Shown: positions 53,933-64,000 of the stretch, one piece after another
Position numbering within the stretch: the stretch's first letter is position 1
Layout: every line of letters starts with the position of its first letter
Assembly (NCBI GenBank): GCA_033002965.1
Contig: JAURVB010008967.1
Coordinates: forward strand, 21,981 to 85,980
From: Piper betle
Taxonomy: Eukaryota; Streptophyta; Magnoliopsida; Piperales; Piperaceae
Length of the DNA stretch: 64,000 bases
Direction: 5' to 3'
Notes under the pieces: model-generated
What the model was told of the DNA's origin: nothing
The model's input: only the letters and a program-made list of their open reading frames with translations
Database searches by the model: none
Position numbers and translations under genes: made by a program

Positions 53933-56900
53933 TATGACACCCTGATTTCAGTTCACCTACGAACCAGATCGAAAATGTCGCGATTGAGTCAAGTCATGTC
54001 TAAATCAACTAGTCTATATTATTCGATTAATAATATAAATCAAAGTAACCCACTTGGCATTAAGAGAATAGAAGACATTACTAAATACGCGTAAAAAATA
54101 AATCAAATATGAGTAAAAGTTTAAAAGAAAATAATTGTGCAGAGTTCAAGTGTGTGTAGCGTTTATCTGTCCTCCCATCAAAGCCGACTCAGAATCACGA
54201 AACTAGCATATATAATAGGAATAACGTCAATTACGAGTGTTACTAGTCCAAAAATAACAAATAGTCAAATTGGCACAACATAGTTGACCTTCCTACTAAA
54301 TGAAAACATTTATATACTCCTTCATATAATCTCTTATAAGAGCGTTAATTAGGAGCTGTCGACCTCGCGCAACAACATCCCCTTTCGTACTCATCTCATG
54401 CGTCATCAACTTTAAAAAAACTATCCCCTATGTGGAAGCCCTCTACATCATCCATATCACTCCTAGCCCTAAGTACAAAAGCCAATTACTCTCATGCATG
54501 CGCCTTCAGTACCCTTTGAAATAGCAAGTCTAGGCATGCATTGCATAGTAGTACCTGTTGTAACACCCCAAATCCGGTTTACGCTCGTAAACCAAACCGG
54601 CATGTTACAGGCCCCGGTTAGGTCGGCTAACCCAAACCCAACTCATACGGATCTAATCTTTGCGTCTTAAGATGAAGATACAACTTGCAATGCATGGATG
54701 AATGCACAATACCCTAACATGATACTACATGGAAGACATGCAAACTAATTTACACACCAATATAATTATGATAAAAATTAATAAAAAATTTAAAATATAA
54801 CAAATAGAGTCTCCCCTAAAAGTGCAATTAGGGCCTACCTTGTTAAAATAATATATATAAACATATATGCATATATCAACCATTTCATTCACACAGAATT
54901 TAATCTACTATATACTCATTCTGAAGCTTGGGTCTCAACCCACCCATACAATCTATTCATGTTTCACATCATATCGTCATGTTTTGGCACTTAATCATAG
55001 CATACCATCATGTCTTAATATTTAATCACAACATATCATGTCTTATCATTTAATCATGGCATTTTTAATATAATAACATCATAAGCAAAATATTAACCAC
55101 TCTATCGATTGACATGTATGTGCAAGCGACATCATTTCGCCTCTATTCAGGCTGGCACATCCAACTCGTAATTATGACCTACATATAGTATAAAAACACG
55201 TCAGTAACAAGCGCTACTGGTTCAGAATATAACTATAACAAACTGGCTATGAGAGCAAACTCTCATATGAAAAAAAAACGTTCGTATACTTCTCATGAAC
55301 TCTCTGAACGACACCTACTGAGGAGCCACAGGCTACAGACCCAGTAGCATCCCGAACTGTCTACTTCACTGATGCCTCTCTTGGCATTTTTCTCATTTCA
55401 TTTTTCTCTGGTCCATCCGGACTACATGTATATCCTAAGCCCTCTCCTTACCTTCACAATTCTCCTAGCCGTGAGCACGAAGGCCGAGTACTCTCAGGCA
55501 ATCGCCTTTAGTACCCTTTGAACCACAAATCCGGACACGCACTCTACTTAATAATACCTGTAAACCTCCACGTTCTCTAAGTGTGAGGAACTCAAACGCG
55601 GAGTTGTCAGGATCGCTCAGGAATGGATCGGTCCGCTCACTAATCCAGAGCCCACTTTGACTGTCACAGACATCCGCTCATGGTACGTGCAGTCGGTTTC
55701 TCCATCTCTCGTTTCATTGAAAATTCAATAAAATTATATATATAGGCTTGGGAAAGGATTTATATAATAAGCCCAAAAGCAACTTGTGGTGGATCTTATT
55801 TTTGAAATCATCTTTGAGGGTTTATTAATCTGAAAAACTGTTTGGCTAAATGGCCCGAGTTAAGTGGGATCTAATAAAATGCCACTGAACCCGTCCTGCA
55901 AGTAATAAATCAAACATGCAATAGAATAGAGCATCAAAACAGAGACGAGTCCTAAACGGACCTTGTAGAAGCTCCAAGCATGTCATCGTGCCTAGAGCAA
56001 TGAGCTCCTACTCCGTACCTACAGATCAAAACTAAATACTAATGCCCACTAACTAAACTCAATGAACATCACACACAACATAATAATCATCCATCATAAA
56101 CAACAATCAATAATCATAAATGTGAATAATCCTAACTCATCCTATTCATACCAATTTTATTGTGTTTTTCTAAGTTACGTCGTGATCACTTATCATGCTG
56201 AGACTCGATTTACCTCATTAGATCACTTAACCTTTATTCATTATTAATCACATCATGCACTTATCACTTCATCCATAGTCAAACATCTATCATGATAATT
56301 AATCAATCCTAGCATGTTGTGCTAATAATCATCAAGTTTAAATAATCAAATCTGAGGTAATTATACTTCTCGTTGTCGATAATCGACAACGGCTAAGGTT
56401 TTGTCGCGCGTCTCGAAGCTCGAATTCGGCGCTCGTTGGCGTCCGAAGTTCGATCAGGTTCAACTGGATGAGCTCCGCAAAAGATCTGGTGAATTCTACC
56501 AAATCCGATTTTTTGGCAAGTTCCAACGGTTTTCCAGCAGGTTCGAGTGGTTTTCTAGTAGCTTCTGGTAGTTTTTTGGCGGCAGTAGCTGGCACGTTGA
56601 CTGGCCGGATAGGGGTCATATTGGGTACCATTGGAACCGGCTCGGCCAGCCCGACGTGTCTATGACGTCGACATGGTCGGTAGACATGGCGGCTCGCCAC
56701 TGAATCGGCGATGCGAGAGCATCCCGGGTGCGGCGCTAGACGCGGTGATCCGGCGTCGTGGAGGACTGGACGATGGCCGGGGTGCTCGGGGTGGCACGAC
56801 AATGCCATGGCGGAGCCTGGCGACGATGATCGGTGACAGGACAACATCGATAGTGGCAGGGACGACAAGCAGAGGGTGGTGTGGCTAGGGTTTGGATGGG

Positions 56901-59709
56901 GAAGAAGAAATAAAGTGTCAGGGGGGGGAGGAAAATAACTGGGTGGCAATATCGTAAATAAGACTTGACTCGTCTCCAACTCAAGTCAAAAATAATAACT
57001 AGCTCGTAACAAATCCTTAAAAAAATTCCACAAAATTGGGGAAAATCTCATAAAATATATTACACACCACAACATCACAATGACATGGTCTATAACTATT
57101 AACCCACCCAAACTGCCCCATAACGCGTCCTGACATGGTAAACAGCTTAAACTAATTCTTCGATCCACTATATATAATAAAATAAAAATAAATTGGCATA
57201 CTCTCATATTTTCTAATAACTCATTCTTTTCTGCTGAGTTCGTGATGTTATCATCATATACTTGGGTACGCATGACCCTCATAGCTCATTCACGCGATTG
57301 GCGTCGGTTCAGTACACATGTCCTGAAACATACTCAACTCGAAAATAACGGTCAAACCGACCGGTTTTGAATATAAAACCCTGACTCAAATCACAGGTTT
57401 TATACCTGTAAACTTCCACACTTCTCCAGGTTTGAGGAACTTAAAGGTGGAGTTGTTAGGATCCCTCGGGAATGGAATGGAAGCTCACCAACTCCAAACC
57501 CCGCTTTAACTAACACGCACTCTATCTCAAAGCGCGGTTGTTAGTTTTCCCCTGTCGCATCTCATCAAAAAACTTGAGAAAATCATATATAAGACTGGGA
57601 AGGGATTTATATAATAGGCCTGAAGGCAACTTACAGGGGATCTTGTTTTCGAAACTAAACTCGATGGGTTTCATTTTTGAGAGTTATTAATCACAAAAGT
57701 AAAATATGTCTAAATGACCCGTATTAAATGAGGTTTGATAAAACAGTCACTTAACACATCCTACAATCTAGAAATCAAATTAGCAATAGAATATAGCGAT
57801 AAAAAAACTGAGAAGAGTCGTAACGGACCTATGGTCTAAGCTCCAAGCGTGTCATCACATCTATAGCAAGATCAGACTCTGAAACCTACATCCAAACTCA
57901 TTGCTAGGTAAAATACTGACAACTCTATATGATACATACTCGTGCTGTGTGATCACATCATCAATACATCCTAATAAAGAAGACGCTAAATAAACCTACA
58001 ACTAAGCATACAACATGCAAATCAAGATAAAATAAAAAAATAACTAATAACAAATAATAAATATATACACTAATGAATAAATAGATAAATAATAAATATA
58101 TGAAAATATTAATACTCTAATCATAAAATAATAATATCATTATATTATATAAATGTATGGCTAAACACGAGTAAATATTACATACACTTGTGTTAGTAAA
58201 CATATCAACAATTAAATAATAAATACATAATCATTTGATAAATAATTAAATAAATAAATAGTTAATTTTAATTAATTATGAATAATAATAATATCATAGT
58301 CATCTAACACGGAATACATAATTACATACAAATAAATAACATCATACATGTAACGAACAAATAGATAAGTAAATAAACAAATAAACAAATATATACAATT
58401 TAATAATCATAAATAAGACTAATATTAATAAGTAAACATATCATTAATAATAACAAATAATAATGTAAACATTCATCGTATATGATAGCCATATAAATAA
58501 AAACAAATAAACAATAATGAATAAATAAATAAATAAATAAAAACACTCATGACATTGAAATATGCTAAATAAGGTGAATATGTTTTTAAACTAATGCATG
58601 AGTTCTTAAATTACCAAAAACGGTAAAAAATGGGCTGAAAATGAGCTTAATTGAACTTAACGGAAAACACACTTGTGCTTGTAAAGCCTGTCCGCTCCGG
58701 AAAAGGCAGACGGCGACGTGGTTGGGGTCACCGCCAGTCGGGATTGATAGCCCAAGTGACGAAGAAGATGATGGTGGTGGCAATCAATAGAGCTTGGCTG
58801 GCTACTGAACGGAAAACGACTAGAAAGGGGGCAAAATCATCATAGGGGGCAGCGGCATTGCCGGTTGTGATCGTGGCCACAACGGTGGTCATGGGTGGTC
58901 TTAAAATGAACATCTCGGCAAGACAAAGTTGTGTGGGTGGTCGGATTGGCTAGTGGTCATGAGAGGTATGGATAGAAGCTTGTCGCAAGGTGGTCTTAGT
59001 GGTGCCGATCCTGTGGCTGGGGGCAAGCTGGAGAGTCACCTGCGGCAAGCCGAAGTGGTGGTAGCACTAGGGTGTAAAGCTTTGAAAATCATGAGAAATC
59101 TCTAAAAAATAACTGGGTAGAAGCTAGGGTTGACGTGGCATGCTTGTGGACTTGGTGGGGCCGACCAATGGGTATATGCAATATACATATGCACAGAAAA
59201 CTCAGATCGAGAACGTCCAAAGTTTAAACTGACTCAAGTCTTAAAGGTGACTCTATATGCGAAAATTAAGGCAAAAAGGTTAAATAGGTATCGAACCCTC
59301 AACTCAATTTGGTGAAAACTTATGACTCAATTAAGCTGGGCCCACATAGGCACAATCCAATGATATGAAATCCTTTTGGTACATGTAAATGAAACATCCT
59401 GAAAATCCCAAACAGATATTAAACATTGCAACGGCCTAAATCTAGGCCTACAACCCTTGCTAATTCATAAAAATCATATATATACCTCTCGTATATATTG
59501 ATAACTCATGCTCTACTGTAGCCTAAATCAAACTATCACCTACATGTTGGGCATACTCAGCCACCATAACATGTTTATTCGCTCATCTGGGCCTATACTC
59601 ATATTTTAAAAACTGATATGGCTCGAGCTCGTTCAAACCAATTCAACATCGACCCGAACCGGGCAAGACTACTAGCTTGTAAAACCCTAATCTAAAGCTG
59701 GGTTTTACA
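53933..59709 (-). mobile_element. Solo LTR F, same subfamily as LTR A, split by solo LTR G
   Basis: It starts TATGACACCCTGATTTC (first base change relative to TGTGACACCC of LTR A) and ends GGGTTTTACA. Removing LTR G and one target copy leaves about 2926 bp, against 2877 bp for LTR A. The AATAAATA-rich middle (58040-58560) and the GC-richer block (58690-59110) lie in the same order as in LTR A. Flanks GGTGC and ACTAT do not match, so the target duplication is lost or the flanks are rearranged. Confidence 0.8.
54559..57404 (-). mobile_element. Solo LTR G with perfect target duplication, inside LTR F
   Basis: It starts TGTAACACCCCAAATCC and ends GGTTTTATA, 2846 bp. CCTGT flanks both sides (54554-54558 and 57405-57409) and the outer LTR F reads on across the insertion. 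It is collinear with the LARD LTRs. The GC-rich block (56380-56950) carries a 213-codon open frame on the element's sense strand. Confidence 0.9.
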
Positions 59710-60237
59710 ACTATAGTATTGGGGAGTAGTTTTACTTATGTTTTGGGTTGTAGTTTTTTTTCATAGTTGGGGTAAGTTTTTATTTTAAATTTGCATGTGC
59801 TCTATCTAATGATTTAGAATCTTACAAATGGGTTATTGGGCCAAGAAGATTCATCGTTGAATTTTTAGAATAATTTTTGAAACAAAATGCATTTTTTATC
59901 ATATCTTTATTAAAAAACCATACACATTTATAACAATTTCTTGCCGATAATGATGTTATCAAGATCTTCATTTTGAATTTATATGGCAACTTAGATAAAA
60001 TCCCATTCTTGAGCTTGTGGCTTCACTATTAAAGTAGTAAATTTTGTCACCATATCGATTATGTTTGAACTTTCTATTAAGAAGAAAATATTTTTATATT
60101 ACCGACTATTGAAAATCAAGTATAGTTACCAATTTAAGTGAAATTTCTCAATACTATTTTCCATCAGGTTAGCCCTAATTTATAATTGACCTCACAAATT
60201 TAGATTGAAAGTAAGTTGGCTCACCCTTTTACTAAAA

Positions 60238-60276
<39 letters not shown>

Positions 60277-60616
60277 CATTTTATATGAGCTACACTGTAT
60301 ATAGATTATATGAGCTGTTAAAGTAGGGTTCGTAAATAGGAGATTATTAAGATTTTATCTTTTTTAACATCATTATTATTTACTTTTAAATTTTCAAAAG
60401 GTGCACAAGTTAATAGATATTTTAAAATAATTTTTTATTATAATTATTTTGATAATTAAGATGAAAGGGTTAAAAGCATTAGTTTGTATTGAAATTTTAT
60501 TATCACTCTTATTATTTATTTTTCTATTTATCTATGTAATTTTTGAATAGTGAGATTCACTAATCAACTCAAAATATATAAATTATATGATCTGTAGCTC
60601 ATGTATATATATAGGG
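59710..60616. other. AT-rich spacer with (TA)n tract, no gene
   Basis: A TA tract of about 33 bp lies at 60241-60273. No open frame of note is present. Confidence 0.55.
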
Positions 60617-62725
60617 AAAAAGGTGGTTGTGCTACACCACAGCCACCTTGGCTGTCCTCAAGGGTGTCCCAGTCGTTGGATCACAATCCAACGGCTGGAA
60701 ATTAAATCCACCCCCCCCTCGACGAGCTGCGCCGGCCACCTCGTCCCCCTCTCGCAGCAAGCCACCTCTCTCCCCACTCGAGTCAATATTACGAAATAAA
60801 TCCCAAAAAATATTAAAAATTCAAAAATAAAATAAAATAATCAAATTATAATGAATTATTTTATTTTATGGTATTTTACCCTATTTTTTCATATTTTTTG
60901 AGAGGGGTAGTTTTAAAATAAAAACTTGACTTGAGCCCGACTTGTGTCAATATTATGAAATAAATCTCAAAAAATATGAAAAAATAGAGTAAAATACCAT
61001 AGAATAAAATAATCTATTAGAACTAAATTATTTTATGTTATGTTATTTTATTGTATTTTTTATATTTTGTAGGATTTATTTCGTAATATTAACTTGAATC
61101 GAGAGCGAGTAAAGTTTTTATTACGAAATTGCAATCGAGTCATTTTCCCCCAACTCGCCCTCCACTTGAGTTAATATTACAAAATAAATTTTAAAAAATA
61201 AAATAAAATAATTTCGTAATAAAAATTTGACTCGTTTCCGACTCGAGTCAATATTACAAAATATATCCTAAAAATATAATAAAATATAATAAAATATCAT
61301 AAAATAAAATAATCAAGTTTAATGAATTATTTTATTTTATGGTATTTTAATCTATTTTTTTCATATTTTTTGAGATTTATTTCGTAATATTGATATGAGT
61401 TGGGAAGGAAATGAGCAGGGGTAGTTTTTTAATAAAAACTTGGCTCGATCCCGACTAGTGTCAATATTATGAAACAAATCCTAAAAAATATAAAAAAATA
61501 CAAGAAAATACCATAAAATAAAATAATTGAATTTTAATGGATTATTTTATTTTATGGTATTTTACCCTATTTTGTTCATATTTTTTGACAGAGGTAGTTT
61601 TGTAATAAAAACTTGATTCGATCCCGACTCGAGTTAATATTATGAAATAAATCCCAAAAAATATAAAAAATAGATTAAAATACCATAAGATAAAATAATC
61701 TATTAGAACTCAATTATTTTATTTTATGATATTTTATTATATTTTTTATATTTTTTGGGATATATTTCGTAATATTGACTCGAGTTAGGAACGAGTCAAA
61801 TTTTTATTACGAAATTACCCCTGCTCATTTCGTTCTCCCCTGTTTTGCTTTGCCGATACTCTGTTTTACCCTCTGTTTTATTTCATAGTATTAAAAACTT
61901 GACTCAAGAAATGAGCGAGTCAAGTTTTTATTACCGAATTATTTTATTTTTTTAAAATGTATTTTGTAATTAAAACTTGACTCGATCCCGCGCGGGAGCG
62001 AGTCAAGTTTTTATTTTATGGTATTGTATTTTTAAAAAAATTTAAAAATCAATTTTGTAGTATTGACTCGAGCGAGTCAAGTTTTTATTTTATAGTATTT
62101 TATTTTTTAAAATTATTTTTAATATTTATTTCGTAATATTGACTCGGGAGCGAGTCAAATTTTTATTACAAAATTGCCATCGCCCCTTCCACCTCGCCCT
62201 CCTCCCCTCGGCCCTGTTTTTTCGCGCCACCGTCCGTCGGCGGTGCTGTTGGTGACGCCGGCGTGGGGTTGGGACGAAACGGGCAGAGAGGGGGAGGGAA
62301 ACCGGGCGTGGGCGCGGGGCGGAGCGAGGGCCGCGGGGCGGGGCGTGGAGCGTGGCGGGGGGTGAAAGCAGGGGAGGGGGGGAAGGGTGGGGGCGGGGCG
62401 GGGGGCGCGGGGGAGGGCGTGGGCGAGCAAGGGGCGTGGGTCGGGCAGGGCGCGAGGCGGAGCGAGGGCCGCGGGGCGGGGCGAGGGGCACGGCGTGGGG
62501 GTGAAAGCAGGGGAGGGAGGGAGGGAGGGAGGGCGGGGGCGGGGGGCACGGGGGAGGGGCGTGGGGCACGGGGCGGAGCGAGGGCCACCAAGGGAGGGGC
62601 GTGGGGTGCGGGGCGGAGCGAGGGGCGCGACATGGGGGGAGGGAGGGAGGGAGGGAGGGGCTGTTATTTTACAGCTGTTGGATGGCGATCCAACGGGCGG
62701 TGGGATCAAACTGCAGGAATTCCTC

Positions 62726-62727
<2 letters not shown>
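60617..62727. mobile_element. Foldback-like composite: inverted GC-rich ends around an array of AT-rich hairpins
   Basis: The left edge (60630-60706) has ACAGCCACCTTGGCTGT and a CAGTCGTTGGAT...ATCCAACGGCTG palindrome, then a C-rich block (60707-60775). The right edge has a G-rich block (62160-62660) and CAGCTGTTGGAT...ATCCAACGGGC (about 62666-62692), i.e. the same modules inverted. Between them (60776-62160) are at least five units of about 200-280 bp. Each runs from CTCGAGTCAATATTACGAAA through an AT-rich arm to a complementary arm ending TTTCGTAATATTGACTCGAG, so each can fold back on itself. Hairpin centres lie near 60842, 61018, 61318, 61540 and 61705. No protein is encoded on either strand. 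Classification is inference. Confidence 0.5.

Positions 62728-62728
<1 letters not shown>

Positions 62729-62790
<62 letters not shown>
62729..62790. repeat. (TA)n microsatellite
   Basis: About 31 uninterrupted TA units separate two GC-rich composite elements. Frames reading through it give runs of YIYIYI and have no meaning. Confidence 0.97.
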
Positions 62791-62793
<3 letters not shown>

Positions 62794-64000
62794 GCTACCA
62801 TACGCTGCATCAAAATGCAGCGTATTGGCAACATTTTTATTCTTGGCCGTTGGATGAAAAACTAACCGGCCGAGATCTGTTTTCGTGTTTTTCACCCCTC
62901 CCACATTTTTCCCAAGCTTCCGCCCTCCCCGCTACCGCCGCCGGACTCCGCCGCGCCCCTCCCCGGCCCCGCCCCGCCCGCCCTCGCCGCCCCCTGGCCC
63001 CTGCCCCCGGCCCCTGGCGCTGCCCGCGAGCAGCTGGCCCCGGGACGCTCCGGCCTCGCAGCTCGCGGCGCCCCACCCCTGGGGTCGCGCCAACTTCGGC
63101 CCCCTGCCCCCGCCCGCGGCCGCAGGCCCCCCTCACCCCCTCACCCCCCCCACCCCCCGTCCGGGGCCGAGCCGCTGCTCCCCTACCCCCGCCCGGTGCC
63201 GAAGCACCCCCCCCCCCCCGCCAATGCCCAAAGCCACGGTGGCCCCCACCCCGCCAGATAAAATTGACTCGAGTGAGGATCGAGTTAAGTTTTTCTTATG
63301 AAATTATTTTATTTTATTTTTTAAATTTTATTTTGCAAAATTGATTCGAGTCAGAATCGACTCAAGTTTTTATTACAAAATTATTTTATCTTTTTAAATT
63401 CATTTCGTAATATTGACTTGAGTCGGGACCGAGTCAAGTTTTTATTACGAAATTACTTTATTTTTTAAATTCATTTCGTAATATTGACTCGAGTCGGGAA
63501 TGAGTCAAGTTTTTATTACGAAATTGCCACTCCTCTGTTTTCAGTTTTCTCCCCTGTTTCTTCCCGCCTCGCCCTCTGTTTTGCCACGCGACCCACCGCC
63601 GGCGACCTCGCCGCCGTCCACGGGGGGGTGGGGTCCGCATCTGCGGCCGTGGGGAGGGGGGGGGTGGGCTGGGCCTTGGCGCTGCCGGGGGGATGCAAGG
63701 GGCGCTCGGGGGGTGCAGGGGTGGACGCGGGGGGGCCTGCGTTGCGTCGCCGGGGGCCAGGGGAGGGGGGAGTGGGCCGGAGGGTAGACGCCCAGCGGCG
63801 GCCGTGACGGGGAGGGGGGAGCTGCAGCTTAGGGCGAGGGCAGGGAGGCGCCGCGGCGCGGCCAGGGGGTGGGAGCAGCGGCTGGCGGGTGCGCGGCCTG
63901 CAACTGCGGCCGGGGCGCGGCCGGGCGGGGGGTGGCGGACGAGCGGGGCAGCGGCGCGGGAATCAGCCCGCGTGGGGGAGCGCGGCGGGGCCGAGGGGGA
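62791..64000. repeat. Second GC-rich/GAGTCAAG composite, cut by the window end
   Basis: It starts with a palindrome (ACGCTGCATCAAAATGCAGCGT, about 62803-62824) and GGCCGTTGGAT...CTAACCGGCC (about 62845-62869). A C-rich block follows (62890-63250). At 63262-63530 there are four tandem units of about 75-85 bp built on TTGACTCGAGTCGGGA...GAGTCAAGTTTTTATTACGA. From 63535 a second GC-rich block, increasingly G-rich, runs to the end. Long frames on both strands follow from base composition. This is the same architecture as 60617-62727, with a smaller core. A real GC-rich coding exon near the window edge cannot be fully excluded. Confidence 0.5.

Noticed and set aside
62155..62904. Open frames of 150-250 codons rich in Pro, Ala, Arg or Gly on both strands
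   Set aside because: They exist on both strands at once, run into a TA tract read as YIYIYI, and follow from extreme GC content without A/T stops. No domain is visible.

Overview
The window is nuclear DNA of a flowering plant. It holds two spliced genes with plant-specific protein families and introns (a cytokinin dehydrogenase and a nucleosome assembly protein 1 gene), and they sit in a sea of LTR retrotransposons, TRIM elements, a LINE, a Ty1-copia relic and AT microsatellites. The GC-rich first exon of the cytokinin dehydrogenase gene leans towards a monocot, but I cannot name the species. No tRNA, rRNA, CRISPR or prokaryotic feature was seen.

Layout. 1-6.4 kb: AT-rich, no gene; a probable copia-type LTR starts at 1915 and carries a chain of small tandem duplications. 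6.4-25.3 kb: a stack of nested LTR insertions of one large family (LTRs about 2.6-3.1 kb). Solo LTR B (6415-12352, plus orientation) is split by solo LTR A (7925-10801). Solo LTR C (12556-25305) is split by a 471-bp TRIM (13785-14255) and by a complete 9.6-kb non-autonomous element (14530-24170) with two 3-kb LTRs, a 5-bp target duplication, a primer-binding site and a polypurine tract but no coding region (LARD type). 25.3-28.9 kb: no gene. 29.1-32.1 kb: five-exon cytokinin dehydrogenase gene, complete except for one missing base in a C-rich run of exon 1. 33.4-36.3 kb: decayed Ty1-copia pol/gag on the minus strand. 37.0-41.3 kb: unclassified repeat split by solo LTR E (37787-40689). 42.1-45.0 kb: LINE relic (reverse transcriptase to RNase H) split by a TRIM with a triplicated primer site. 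46.9-49.3 kb: eleven-exon NAP1 gene on the minus strand with four separate lesions. 49.3-50.3 kb: GC-rich minisatellite. 52.0-53.9 kb: second copy of the unclassified repeat. 53.9-59.7 kb: solo LTR F split by solo LTR G. 60.6-64.0 kb: foldback-like GC-rich/AT-rich composite elements, the last one running off the window.

How it fits together. The two host genes are unrelated: one degrades cytokinin hormone, the other is a histone H2A/H2B chaperone. Everything else is the record of transposition: one LTR family inserted at least seven times, mostly reduced to solo LTRs by recombination between LTRs, with older copies cut by younger ones. The hairpin arrays at 60.6-63.5 kb share a GAGTCAAG-type palindrome and a neighbouring GC-rich block with the 3' part of these LTRs and may descend from them. 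This is the least explained structure in the window.
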